Positions 10,671 to 19,678 of a stretch of 64,000 bases of DNA are shown in pieces. This stretch comes from Sphingomonas sp. H160509 (lineage in GTDB: Bacteria; Pseudomonadota; Alphaproteobacteria; Sphingomonadales; Sphingomonadaceae), in NCBI RefSeq assembly GCF_024124765.2, contig NZ_JAMXSR020000002.1, forward strand, positions 1,821,001 through 1,885,000, given 5' to 3'. Every line of letters begins with the position of its first letter. Position 1 is the stretch's first letter. Under the pieces are notes generated by a model. That model was not told the DNA's origin and did no database searches. It saw only the letters and a list, made by a program, of their open reading frames with translations. The translations under genes were made by a program, and so were the position numbers.

Positions 10671-11580
10671 TTAACTGGCCAGTCGGGCGACGAGAAAGTC
10701 GACGAACACGCGCACGCGCGCCGGCGTGTTCGTGCCGCCGACGAACACCGCGTGGATCTGCTCGACATCGCCTGGATTGAAGTCCTCCAGTATCGGTACG
10801 AGCCGTCCCGCGGCGATGTCGTCGACGACGCTGAAAGCCCCGACACGCGCGATCCCGACCGCCGCACATGCGAGCTGACCCAGCGTTTCGCCGTTGTTCG
10901 CCTCGATATTGCCCCCTCACCGACAACGCGATATCCTGCCCGTCGCGGCGGAATGGCCAAACCGGTTCGACGCGGCGGAAGTTGAAGTTCAGGCAATTGT
11001 GCGCGTGCAGGTCTTCGGGGACCATCGGCGTCCCGCACCGTGCGAGATAGTCGGGCGCCGCGACGATGACGCGCCCGCTTTCGCCCAGCTTGCGCGCGGT
11101 CAGCAGGCTGTCGGCCAGCGGACCGAAGCGCACCGCGACGTCCGCTTGCCCGCCCGCGACATCGACGAGCGTATCGGTCAGCGCGAAATCGACCAGGATA
11201 TGTGGGTACGAACGCGCGAACTCGCCCAGCAGCGGCACGATGCACAACCGCCCATGCGATAGCGCGGCGCTGATCCGCAGCCGCCCGCGCGGCGCGCCCT
11301 GATCCGCGATCTGCTGTTCCGCGTCGTCCAGGTCGGCGAGGATCCGACGCGCGGTCTGCAGATAGACCTGCCCCTCGACGGTCGGCGTCAGGGCCCGCGT
11401 CGAGCGCAGCAGCAACCGCACGCCAAGCCGCGTCTCGATCCGGTCGATCGACCGCGCCACCGCCGATGGCGTCAGCCCCAGCGCGCGCCCAGCACCCGAG
11501 AAACTGCCCTCGCGCATCACCGTCGCGAAGATCTCCAGCGCACGAGCCCGGTCGGCGCCTATCCCGATCTTTGCGTCCAC
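10671..11580 (-). CDS. LysR-family transcriptional regulator (one frame slip)
   Basis: This is a LysR-type regulator of about 302 residues. An N-terminal winged helix (ALEIFATVMREGSFSGAGRALGLTPSAVARSI in outline) is followed by the effector-binding domain with the strand RLRISAALSHGRLCIVPLL. A G5 run (C5 at 10911-10915 on the plus strand) shifts the frame; with one base removed it continues RGNIEANNGETLGQLACAAVG and ends FVDFLVARLAS. It is divergent from the aldo/keto reductase gene with an 87-bp gap, the usual LysR arrangement, so it probably controls that gene and the MFS and SDR genes behind it. Confidence 0.82.
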
Positions 11581-11667
11581 GTCACAAATCCTTCGCCGTC
11601 ACATCGTCTAATAAGGGGGCACCATACCGTCCATCTATGCACCAACGCGAACATCGGGGATACGCAC

Positions 11668-12704
11668 ATGGACTATCGGCAATTGGGATCATCGGGCTTG
11701 CGTGTTCCCGTGTTGAGCTTCGGCACCGCGACCTTCGGCGGCACCGGGCCGTTGTTCGGCGCGTGGGGACGCAGCGACGAGACCGAAGCACGACGGCTGG
11801 TCGATGTCTGCCTGGAGGCGGGCGTGACATTGTTCGACACCGCCGACGTCTATTCCAACGGCGCCTCGGAGTCCGTGCTCGGCGCGGCGATCAAGGGGCG
11901 GCGCGACCGGGTGTTGATCTCGACCAAGACCGGCCTGCCGATGGGTGACGGCCCGCAGGACTGGGGCGCGTCGCGGTCGCGGCTGATCCGCGCGGTCGAG
12001 GATTCGTTGCGGCGGTTAGGGACCGATTACGTCGACCTTCTCCAGCTTCACGCCTTCGATGCATCGACCCCGACGGAGGAGGTGATGGGCGCGCTCGACA
12101 CGCTGATCGCTGCGGGCAAGGTCCGCTATGTGGGCGTGTCCAACTATCCCGGCTGGCAGCTCATGAAGGCGCAAGGCATCGCCGACCGCAACGGCTCGCC
12201 GCGGCTAGTCGCGCACCAAGTCTATTACTCGCTGATCGGCCGCGCGTACGAGGCGGACCTGATGCCGGTCGGCGCGGACCAGGGAGTCGGCGCGCTGGTG
12301 TGGAGCCCGCTTGGCTGGGGTCGCCTGACCGGCAAGATCGGGCGCGACCGGCCGATCCCCCGCGGGCAGCCGCCTGCATGACACCGAACAGTTCGCACCG
12401 CCGGTCGAGGCCGAGCACCTCTACCGCGTGATCGACGCGCTCGAGGCGGTCGCGGCGGAGACGGGCAAGACCGTGCCGCAGGTCGCGATCAACTGGCTGT
12501 TGCGCCGCCCGACCGTATCGTCCGTCATCATCGGCGCACGCAACGAAGCCCAGTTGCGCGACAATCTAGGGGCGGTCGGCTGGGAACTGACGGCCGCACA
12601 GGTCGCTGTGCTCGATACGACCAGCGATGTGCTGCCGCCCTACCCCCCATACGCCCTATCGCCAGCAAGAGGGTTTCGCCCGGCTAAACCCTGCGCTGGT
12701 CTGA
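11668..12704 (+). CDS. Aldo/keto reductase (two frame slips)
   Basis: This is an NADPH-dependent aldo/keto reductase of about 344 residues with a TIM barrel. The catalytic tetrad is visible: Asp and Tyr in FDTADVYSNG, Lys in ISTKTG and His in LLQLHAFD. A nucleotide-binding segment SSVIIGARNEAQLRDNL lies near the C-terminus. The frame slips at C5 12357-12361 and C6 12643-12648. Removing one base at each gives the ending QQEGFARLNPALV and a stop 11 bp before the MFS start. The second slip creates a false open fusion with the transporter. It is likely the first gene of a LysR-controlled operon. Confidence 0.85.
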
Positions 12705-12715
12705 GGAATGACATC

Positions 12716-13909
12716 ATGAAACTCAATCCCGGCCTGCTGGCCCTCGCCGTCGGCGCGTTCGGCATCGGCGTGACCGAATTCGCGCCGATGGGGCTGCTTC
12801 CGGTCATCGCGACCGATCTCGGCGTGTCGATCCCGACCGCGGGATTGCTGATCAGCGCCTATGCGCTCGGCGTTGTCATTGGTGCGCCATTGATGACGTT
12901 GACCACCGGGCGGGTGCCGCGGCGGACGCTGCTGATCGCACTCGCCAGTATTTTCACCATCGGCAATTTGCTCGCGGCGGTATCGACCGGCTACGGCATG
13001 CTGATGGCCGCACGCATCCTGACCTCGTTCAACCACGGCGCGTTCTTCGGCGTCGGGTCGATCGTGGCGGCCAGCCTCGTACCGGCGGAACGACGCGCGG
13101 GCGCGGTGGCGGCGATGTTCATGGGCCTGACGATCGCGAACGTCGTCGGCGTGCCGCTCGCGACCTGGGCAGGCGACCATCTCGGCTGGCGCGCGTCGTT
13201 CTGGGGCATATCGGCGCTCGGCGTGGCGACGATGGCGGCACTGCGGCTGACCTTGCCGGCTCTGCCCGCGCCCGAGGGCAGCGATGCGATGGCGGAACTG
13301 CGTGTGCTGACACGGGGCCCCGTGCTCGGCGCGCTGGGCCTGACCGTGGTGGGCGCGAGCGCGATGTTCACCGTGTTCACCTACATCACGCCGATCTTGC
13401 GCGAAGTGACCCACGCCTCGCTCGGCTACATTACCGCGATGCTGGTGACCTACGGCCTGGGGCTGACGCTCGGCAACTGGCTCGGCGGCCGTTTCGCCGA
13501 TCGCTCGGTCGACAAGACGTTGATCATCACACTCGCCTCGCTAACGATAATCCTGATCGTGTTCGCACTGCTGATGCCATTCAAGATTCCGACCGCGGTT
13601 CTGATCTTCCTCTGGGGTATTGCGAGTTTCGCGCTCGTTCCGCCGCTGCAGATCCGCGTGATGCATGCCGCGGCGGACGCGCCCAACCTCGCATCCGCCA
13701 TGAACATCGGCGCGTTCAACCTGGGCAACGCGATCGGCGCAGCAGTCGGCGGTGGCGTGATCGCGGCAGGGTTCGGGTATCCGGCGGTGGCGATGGCGGG
13801 TGCCGTCTCGTCGGCACTCGGGCTGATCGCGGTGGTCGTCAGCGTTCGTAGGGAGGCCACGCACAGTCGCCGCCATCCTGCGTCGGTGGGCACGGTCGAG
13901 GCTATGTAG
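12716..13909 (+). CDS. MFS exporter, DHA1/AraJ-like
   Basis: This intact 397-residue major facilitator has 12 predicted transmembrane segments. The N-terminus (MKLNPGLLALAVGAFGIGVTEFAPMGLLP in outline) is typical of the AraJ/YdhP sugar- or drug-efflux branch. The conserved loop after helix 2 is GRVPRRTLL, and motif C-like sequence is rich in Gly. It sits 11 bp after the aldo/keto reductase and before an SDR. The three-gene set with the divergent LysR suggests export or detoxification of a small carbonyl or aromatic compound; the substrate is inferred only. Confidence 0.82.
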   Translation: MKLNPGLLALAVGAFGIGVTEFAPMGLLPVIATDLGVSIPTAGLLISAYALGVVIGAPLMTLTTGRVPRRTLLIALASIFTIGNLLAAVSTGYGMLMAARILTSFNHGAFFGVGSIVAASLVPAERRAGAVAAMFMGLTIANVVGVPLATWAGDHLGWRASFWGISALGVATMAALRLTLPALPAPEGSDAMAELRVLTRGPVLGALGLTVVGASAMFTVFTYITPILREVTHASLGYITAMLVTYGLGLTLGNWLGGRFADRSVDKTLIITLASLTIILIVFALLMPFKIPTAVLIFLWGIASFALVPPLQIRVMHAAADAPNLASAMNIGAFNLGNAIGAAVGGGVIAAGFGYPAVAMAGAVSSALGLIAVVVSVRREATHSRRHPASVGTVEAM

Positions 13910-13985
13910 AAGCCGACCCCCTGATCGATGGGGACCGAACGCGCATGGCCTGCGTTGTACGGCCGCTATCATCAGGAGACGCACC

Positions 13986-14753
13986 ATGAACCCAACCGGC
14001 AACACTATCCTCATCACCGGCGGCGGGTCGGGTATTGGCGCCGCGCTGGCGCAGCGTCTCCACGATGCGGGCAACGCGGTGATCGTTGCCGGCCGACGTC
14101 AGGAAGCGCTCGACGAGGCGATCGCAGGGCGGGAGAACATGAGTGCGATCACGCTCGACATCGACGACCCCGCCGCGATCGAGGACTTTGCCAAGCGCGT
14201 CGTCGCCGAACATCCCGCACTCAACGTACTGGTCAACAATGCCGGCATCATGAAGCTGGAGGACGCCGCGACCCGCCGTGATCTGACCGATGCGGAGGCC
14301 ACGATCGTCACCAATCTGCTGGGTCCGATCCGGCTGACCAATGCGCTGGTCGATCATCTTGCGGCACAGTCCGGCGGCACGATCGTCAACCTGACGTCCG
14401 GGCTTGCCTATGTCCCACTGACCGCCGCACCCACCTATTCGGCGACCAAGGCGGCGATCCATTCCTACACCGTGTCCTTGCGTCGCGTCCTGGACGGCAA
14501 GGTCGAGGTGGTCGAGATCGCGCCCCCCGGCGTGCAGACCGGTCTTACCCCCGGGCAGGAAACGCGCCCCGGCTACATGCCGCTGGAGGCGTTTGCGGAT
14601 GAGGTCATGGCGCTTTGGACGCAGCAGCCCACGCCTAACGAGATACTCGTCGAACGTGTTCGGCCGTTGCGCAATGCCGAAGCCGATCATCGCTTTCCGG
14701 AAGCCGTCGTGCAGTTGAACGAAATGGCCGAACGCGCGCGCCGCGGGGGCTGA
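13986..14753 (+). CDS. SDR-family oxidoreductase, DltE-like
   Basis: This intact 255-residue short-chain dehydrogenase has the cofactor motif TGGGSGIGAAL, the structural motif NNAG and the catalytic YSATK with an upstream Ser in LTSGLAYVP. Its C-terminal part (PPGVQTGLTPGQ, then a region matching DltE-type SDRs) differs from classical keto-reductases. It follows the MFS gene by 76 bp and ends at a strong hairpin, so it closes the aldo/keto reductase-MFS-SDR group. Confidence 0.85.
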   Translation: MNPTGNTILITGGGSGIGAALAQRLHDAGNAVIVAGRRQEALDEAIAGRENMSAITLDIDDPAAIEDFAKRVVAEHPALNVLVNNAGIMKLEDAATRRDLTDAEATIVTNLLGPIRLTNALVDHLAAQSGGTIVNLTSGLAYVPLTAAPTYSATKAAIHSYTVSLRRVLDGKVEVVEIAPPGVQTGLTPGQETRPGYMPLEAFADEVMALWTQQPTPNEILVERVRPLRNAEADHRFPEAVVQLNEMAERARRGG

Positions 14754-14758
14754 TCGCT

Positions 14759-14789
14759 GGTGCCTCGACGTACGAAACGTCGAAGCACC
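14759..14789 (+). terminator. Hairpin terminator
   Basis: A stem GGTGCCTCGACGT / ACGTCGAAGCACC with loop ACGAA lies right after the SDR stop. A short T-run follows about 6 bp later. Confidence 0.65.
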
Positions 14790-14858
14790 ACCCGCCTTTT
14801 CTGCTAACTATTCTCAATAGCCTTGATCTGCCTGTTGCGAGCCGATAGGCGGATCAGC

Positions 14859-15515
14859 GTGAACGCGTCCCAAACTTCCCCGTCGCCCGCGACGATCGCC
14901 AAGCGCAAACGCAAATGGCGAAGCTGGTGGCTCAAGCAATTGCACAGTTGGCACTGGATCAGCGCGGCGCTGTCGCTGACCGCGATGCTGTTGTTCGCGA
15001 TCACCGGCATCACGCTCAATCACGCCGCGTCGATCGGTGCCAAACCGGTGGTCGTGGAGAAAAGCGGGACGTTACCGCGCTCGCTGCTCCACATGCTCAG
15101 CGCACCGCATACCGCCGACGCGCCGCTCCCCGTTCCCGTCGCCAAGGCGGTCGCGAACGCGGTCGGGCTCGATCCCGCCGGCAAGCCCGTCGAATGGTCC
15201 GATAGCGACGCCTATGTCGCCTTGCCCCGCCCCGGCGGCGACGGCTGGGTCAGCATTGCGCGCGCGACCGGCGCGATCACCGCGGAAACCACCGATCGTG
15301 GCTGGATCTCGTATCTGAACGACCTGCACAAGGGTCGAAACGCGGGCGCGGCGTGGTTCCGGTTCATCGACGTCTTCGCAGGGGCGTGCATCCTCTTCAC
15401 GCTCACCGGGCTCCTGCTGCTGCAACTCCACGCGCGGCACCGGCCCTCGACCTGGCCGATCGTCGCGGCCGGACTCGCGCTTCCCGTCTTGCTCGCCATA
15501 CTGTTCATCCATTGA
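14859..15515 (+). CDS. PepSY-associated transmembrane protein
   Basis: This is a PepSY-type membrane protein of about 218 residues. One helix follows a basic N-terminus (WHWISAALSLTAMLLFAITG), a periplasmic PepSY-like segment runs to about residue 160, and two C-terminal helices follow (ACILFTLTGLLLLQL and LALPVLLAILFIH). A GTG start was chosen because it gives the usual short basic N-terminus. PepSY membrane proteins in ApbE-linked loci are thought to pass electrons across the inner membrane. It is the first gene of a four-gene cluster with DUF2271, DUF4198 and ApbE. Confidence 0.78.
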   Translation: MNASQTSPSPATIAKRKRKWRSWWLKQLHSWHWISAALSLTAMLLFAITGITLNHAASIGAKPVVVEKSGTLPRSLLHMLSAPHTADAPLPVPVAKAVANAVGLDPAGKPVEWSDSDAYVALPRPGGDGWVSIARATGAITAETTDRGWISYLNDLHKGRNAGAAWFRFIDVFAGACILFTLTGLLLLQLHARHRPSTWPIVAAGLALPVLLAILFIH

Positions 15516-15526
15516 GGGGTTTCGCC

Positions 15527-16021
15527 ATGCGTCCTACCGCGTTCCTGTTGCTCGGCGGGGCGATCACCGCGCCTGCCCTGTTGTCGCCTGCGGTTGCAGC
15601 GCCGCCCGGTGCGGTGACGATCACGGTTCCGCGGCTCGACGTCGCCGAATATCATCGCCCCTATGTCGCGGTATGGCTGGAGCCGGTCGGCGGCGGCGCG
15701 CCGCGGACGCTGGCGGTCTGGTACGACCTCAAGAAGCGCGGCAACGATCCCGGTACCAAATGGCTCGCGGACCTGCGCGCATGGTGGCGCAAGGGCGGCC
15801 GCAGCATGACGATGCCCGCCGACGGCGTCAGCGGCGCGACGCGGACGCCGGGCCAGTACACCATCCCCCTGCCCGCCGACGTCAAACCCGGCCAGTATGT
15901 CCTCAATGTCGAGGCTGCGCGCGAGACCGGTGGTCGCGAACTCGTCTCCGTACCGCTTACCGCCGGAGCCCGCACCACGGGTAAGACCGAGCTCGGCGCC
16001 GTCGCCATCTCCGCCCGCTAA
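15527..16021 (+). CDS. DUF2271 periplasmic protein with putative FMN-attachment motif
   Basis: This intact 164-residue protein has a signal peptide (MRPTAFLLLGGAITAPALL...AVAA) and the DUF2271 pattern YVAVWLEP...LAVWYD...KWLADLRAWWR. Residues 99-107 read DGVSGATRT. This matches the D-G-x-S/T-G-A-T consensus at which ApbE attaches FMN through a phosphoester to the threonine, here Thr105 (codon 15839-15841). The presence of ApbE three genes downstream supports that reading. It is 11 bp after the PepSY gene and 10 bp before the DUF4198 gene, so it sits within one operon. Covalent FMN is inferred, not shown. Confidence 0.8.
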   Translation: MRPTAFLLLGGAITAPALLSPAVAAPPGAVTITVPRLDVAEYHRPYVAVWLEPVGGGAPRTLAVWYDLKKRGNDPGTKWLADLRAWWRKGGRSMTMPADGVSGATRTPGQYTIPLPADVKPGQYVLNVEAARETGGRELVSVPLTAGARTTGKTELGAVAISAR

Positions 16022-16031
16022 GGATCACAGC

Positions 16032-16871
16032 ATGAAGCCTTTTGTCGCACGCCTGATGGCCGCCGCCGCGCTGTTGTCGATCCCCGCCGCGCTGTCGGCG
16101 CACCGCATGTGGCTGTTGCCGTCGGCCACGGTGTTCTCAGGGACCGACGGCTGGGTGACGGTCGACGCCGCCGTCTCGAACGACCTGTTCTTCTTCGATC
16201 ACCAGCCGCTCCGCCTCGACGGCATGAAGGTGTGGCAGCCCGACGGTAGTGAAGGCGCACTGCAGAACGGCGCGACCGGGCGCTATCGCTCGGTGTTCGA
16301 CGTGAAGCTCGACAAGCCGGGCACCTGGAAGATCGGCACGCAAATGTCCGCCGTCATGGGCAGCTTCAAGGTCGATGGCGTCGAGAAGCGCCTCGGCGGT
16401 CGTCGTGGTCCGCCGCAGCCGAACGCGCCTGCCCCGCTGACCGTCGCCGACATCCCCGCCAACGCGACCGACGTTAAGGTCACCGAGGTATCGGGCCGCA
16501 ACGAGATCTTCGTGACCGCGGGCGCGCCGACCACCAACGTCTTCAAGCCGACCGGCAAGGGCCTAGAGTTCGCACCGATCACGCACCCCGACGAACTGGT
16601 CGCGGGCGAGACCGCCAAGTTCCGCTTCCTGGTCGACGGCAAACTCGCGGCGGGGTTGAAGGTGACAGTGATTCCAGGCGGCAAGCGCTATCGCAACGAC
16701 GAGGGCGCGCGCGAGTTGACCACCGGCGCGGACGGCGTGTTGAGCGTCTCGTGGCCGACCGCCGGGATGTACTGGCTCAACGCGACGCTGACCGACGCCA
16801 AGGCGACCTCGCCACGCGCGACAGAGCGCCGGATGAGCTACGTCACGACGCTCGAAGTCCTCACGCCCTGA
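16032..16871 (+). CDS. DUF4198 periplasmic protein
   Basis: This intact 279-residue secreted protein has a signal peptide (MKPFVARLMAAAALLSIPAALSA) followed at once by HRMWLLPSATV, the typical mature start of DUF4198 proteins. The rest is predicted beta-rich, with a second Ig-like half (GETAKFRFLVDGKLAAGLKVTV). Family members are often encoded near metal or TonB-receptor genes and have been suggested to bind metal; the N-terminal His of the mature protein would fit. Its place between DUF2271 and ApbE genes ties it to the putative flavin redox cluster. Its precise role is unknown. Confidence 0.78.
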   Translation: MKPFVARLMAAAALLSIPAALSAHRMWLLPSATVFSGTDGWVTVDAAVSNDLFFFDHQPLRLDGMKVWQPDGSEGALQNGATGRYRSVFDVKLDKPGTWKIGTQMSAVMGSFKVDGVEKRLGGRRGPPQPNAPAPLTVADIPANATDVKVTEVSGRNEIFVTAGAPTTNVFKPTGKGLEFAPITHPDELVAGETAKFRFLVDGKLAAGLKVTVIPGGKRYRNDEGARELTTGADGVLSVSWPTAGMYWLNATLTDAKATSPRATERRMSYVTTLEVLTP

Positions 16872-16895
16872 GGCGTTCGGCATGAGTTTGGCGGC

Positions 16896-17870
16896 ATGAG
16901 GATCGCGCTGCCACCGACGATCGACGCCGCGGCGTTCGCGGCGCGCGATCCGTCGGCGGTGGTGCTCGATCTACACGGCGAGACGATGGGGACGTCGTGG
17001 AGCGTGCGCTTCGCTGCGCCCGCCGGTACCGACGCGTCGTCGATCCGGTCCGCGATCGTCGCGCGGCTGGCCGGGCTCGTCGCGGAGATGAGCCACTGGG
17101 CACCGGACTCGCTCCTGTCCCGCTTCAACCGGTCGCCGGGCGGCACCTGGACGACGCTCCCGCTCGACTTCGCGCATGTCATGACGCGCGGCCTGGCGAT
17201 CGCCGAGATAACCGGCGGCGCGTTCGATCCGACGATCGGCAGGCTCGTCGATGCCTGGGGTTTCGGCCCCGTCCCCGTCGCTTGCCCCCCAGGCATACTC
17301 GAAATCGAGACGGCTCGCGCGACATCGGGCTGGTCCCGACTCTCGTTCGCCCCCACCGGCGCGCATCTTCGCCAACCCGGCGGCACCAAGCTCGACCTGT
17401 CGGGCATCGCCAAGGGCCACGCGGTCGACGCCGTCGCCGACCTGCTGCACGACGCCGGTATCACTAACGCGCTGGTCGAGATCGGCGGCGAACTCGCCGG
17501 TCACGGGATCAAGCCGGACGGCGATCCCTGGTGGGTCGACCTCGAAAGCCCGCCCGGCCTGACACTCCCCCCGCTCCGGATCGCGCTGCACGGCCAGGCA
17601 GTAGCAACCTCCGGCGACTACCGCCGCGGCGCCCACACGCTAGATCCACGCACCGGACGCCCGATCGATACCGGCGTCGTGTCCGCCAGCGTCATCCACG
17701 AGACCGCGCTCGACGCCGACGCCTGGGCGACCGCACTCACCGTGCTGGGGCCGCTACAGGGCATCGAGCTCGCAAACGCCAACGGCATCGCCGCACGCCT
17801 TATCACCGAGATCGACGGCACTGCGCAGGAGTACCTGTCGCCTGCTCTGTCGGCGATGCTCGAAGACTGA
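16896..17870 (+). CDS. apbE: FAD:protein FMN transferase (ApbE family)
   Basis: This intact 324-residue ApbE-family protein would cleave FAD and attach FMN to Thr or Ser of an acceptor protein. Family motifs are ETMGTSWSV near residue 30, LDLSGIAKGHAVDAV near 170, NALVEIGGELAGHG near 195, VATSGDYRRG near 235 and HTLDPRTGRPI after it; the Mg-binding aspartate region is ALDADAWATAL. It closes the PepSY/DUF2271/DUF4198 cluster, and the DUF2271 protein carries a matching acceptor motif. No signal peptide or lipobox is visible at the N-terminus, which is unusual for an enzyme expected to act in the periplasm. Confidence 0.88.
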   Translation: MRIALPPTIDAAAFAARDPSAVVLDLHGETMGTSWSVRFAAPAGTDASSIRSAIVARLAGLVAEMSHWAPDSLLSRFNRSPGGTWTTLPLDFAHVMTRGLAIAEITGGAFDPTIGRLVDAWGFGPVPVACPPGILEIETARATSGWSRLSFAPTGAHLRQPGGTKLDLSGIAKGHAVDAVADLLHDAGITNALVEIGGELAGHGIKPDGDPWWVDLESPPGLTLPPLRIALHGQAVATSGDYRRGAHTLDPRTGRPIDTGVVSASVIHETALDADAWATALTVLGPLQGIELANANGIAARLITEIDGTAQEYLSPALSAMLED

Positions 17871-17882
17871 CCACCACCGTCA

Positions 17883-17900
17883 TTCCCGCGGAGGCGGGAA
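17883..17900. terminator. Short hairpin after apbE
   Basis: A stem TTCCCGC / GCGGGAA with loop GGAG lies 12 bp after the apbE stop, with no T-run. It may be a half copy of the palindromic repeats common in this genome. Nothing else is seen in the following 170 bp before the NUDIX gene. Confidence 0.45.
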
Positions 17901-18072
17901 CCCATATCGGCAAGCCTCACGATACGATCATGAACTTTCCGAGGGTAAGCAATTCCGTCGGCGCAGCAACCAAGCGCGCACGAGACCAGCCTTCGCAAAG
18001 TTGGGACGCAGGAGCATACCCACTTCACCCCACGACGCTACCCGATCCCGCCCTCGCGCGTTACCAAAGCCA

Positions 18073-18833
18073 ATGACCGACGCGCTTCCCCCGCCATCCC
18101 CGCCGCGACGCTCGTCATCTTCCGCGACACGCCGGCCGGCCCCCCGGAACTGCTGATGGTCGAGCGTGCCAAGGCGATGGCGTTCGCGGGCGGCGCACTG
18201 GTATTCCCCGGCGGCCGCGTCGATCCCGGCGACCACGCGCTGGCGGCTTTGCTCGGCCGCCCCAACGACGAAACCGCCGCGCGTATCGCCGCGATCCGCG
18301 AGACGATCGAGGAGGCTGGGCTGCCGATCGGCCTGTCATCGATGCCCTCAATCCAGGCCTTTGAGCGGTTGCGCGCCGCCCTCCACACCGGCACCGCGTT
18401 CGGCGAAGCATTGGCGGACGCAGGCACATCCCTCGATCTCGATGCACTGGAATATTTCGCCCGCTGGCGACCAGCACACGCCCATGCGCGCATCTTCGAC
18501 ACGCGCTTCTATCTGGCGCGCTTGCCCGTCGACGCCCCCGCGGCGCGGGTCGACGAGACCGAAAACGTCAGTCTGTTCTGGGCCACCGCGGCGCACATTC
18601 TCGCCGAGACCGACGCCGGACGCGCGACGATCATCTTCCCGACCCGCCGCAATCTCGAACGTCTCGCGCAGTTCACGGATTTCAGTGCCGCGGTCGCTAA
18701 CGCCCGCGCGCATCCCATCCGCACCGTCACGCCGTGGTCAGAGATGCGCGACGGCGTCGAGCATCTCTGCATCCCCGACGACCTCGGTTATCCGATAACG
18801 TCGGAGCCGATGTCGGACGCGGTGCGCGGCTGA
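18073..18833 (+). CDS. NUDIX hydrolase (one frame slip)
   Basis: This is a NUDIX pyrophosphatase of about 253 residues. The NUDIX box is split, as in the NUDT7/NUDT19-like branch: GGRVDPGD, then an insertion, then AAIRETIEEAGL, which supplies the metal-binding glutamates. The N-terminus MTDALPPAIPAATLVIFRD is recovered by adding one C to the C5 run just after the start. NUDT7/19-like enzymes often cleave CoA derivatives, but the substrate here is not readable. It is followed within 2 bp by the extensin-like gene. Confidence 0.8.
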
Positions 18834-18834
18834 C

Positions 18835-19563
18835 ATGCGCGCGGTGCGAAGGACGATCGGGTGGCTGGTGGCGCTGGTCGTCATCGCGACGCTCGCGCTG
18901 ATGCTGTGGGCTAGCCTGCGGGGACGGCCGCAGGACGTACCTTGGGCGCCGCTTGATCTCGGCCAGCCGGTCGGCCTGTTCACGGGCCGCAAGCTCACCG
19001 CGCTGACTGAGGATTTCCCGCAATGCCGCGCGCTGCTCGACCGCGCCGGCGTCCGCTACACCGTCCTGCCGCCGCTCAAGGGCGAGGGGCAATGCGGCTA
19101 TGCAGACGGCGTGCGTCTAACCGGCGGTGCTCGGAAAATCGCCTTCGCGCCTGAGGGGTTAGGCGTTGCCTGTCCCGTCGCAGCGGCGCTGGCGATGTGG
19201 GAATGGGACATCGTCCAGCCTGCCGCCGAACGTCACTTCGGCGCACGCGTCGCGACGATCGATCATTTCGGCAGCTATAGTTGCCGCCGCATCGCCGGCA
19301 GCCATTCGAACAACTGGAGCGAACACTCGACCGCCGACGCGGTCGACATCGCGGGATTCCGCCTGACCGACGGCACCCGCATCACCGTCGCGCGAGACTG
19401 GAAAGGCGACGATCCCAAAGCCGCATTCCTCCGCGACGTCCGCGACGGCGCCTGCCAGCTGTTCGCGACGACGCTGTCCCCCGACTACAACGCCGCGCAT
19501 GCAGACCACCTACATCTCGACCAAGCGAACCGCGGCGCCAGCGGCTGGCGCGCGTGCAGGTAA
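18835..19563 (+). CDS. Extensin-like C-terminal domain protein
   Basis: This intact 242-residue protein has an N-terminal membrane anchor (VALVVIATLALMLWASL) and an extensin-like C-terminal domain (PF06904 type). Conserved features are the cysteine pairs (QCRALLD, QCGY, ACPVAAAL, YSCRRI, ACQLF) and the peptidase M15-like metal ligands in NWSEHSTADAVDIAGF and HADHLHLD. It probably acts on, or binds, cell-wall material in the periplasm. The start ATG is 2 bp after the NUDIX stop, so the two are probably co-transcribed. Confidence 0.82.
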   Translation: MRAVRRTIGWLVALVVIATLALMLWASLRGRPQDVPWAPLDLGQPVGLFTGRKLTALTEDFPQCRALLDRAGVRYTVLPPLKGEGQCGYADGVRLTGGARKIAFAPEGLGVACPVAAALAMWEWDIVQPAAERHFGARVATIDHFGSYSCRRIAGSHSNNWSEHSTADAVDIAGFRLTDGTRITVARDWKGDDPKAAFLRDVRDGACQLFATTLSPDYNAAHADHLHLDQANRGASGWRACR

Positions 19564-19575
19564 CGCCAAGCCCCT

Positions 19576-19650
19576 TTCCGTTCGCTCTGAGCGCAGTCGA
19601 AGGGCTTGTCCCACACCCAGGTGCTTCGACTTCGCTCAGCACGAACGGAA
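19576..19650. repeat. Inverted-repeat (REP-like) element
   Basis: The left end TTCCGTTCG and the right end CGAACGGAA are inverted copies, with longer imperfect arms built on GAGCGNAGTCGAAG. It lies between the convergent extensin-like gene and the next minus-strand gene. A related but longer element with the same GTTCGT...ACGAAC ends is at 23787-23928. Confidence 0.65.
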
Positions 19651-19678
19651 GGTAAAGCGGGCGCGTACATTGCCGACC

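Noticed and set aside
12428..13909. An open frame that appears to fuse the end of the aldo/keto reductase to the MFS transporter
   Set aside because: One base too many in the C6 run at 12643-12648 creates it. Removing one C gives a normal reductase ending and stop, and the transporter has its own ATG.
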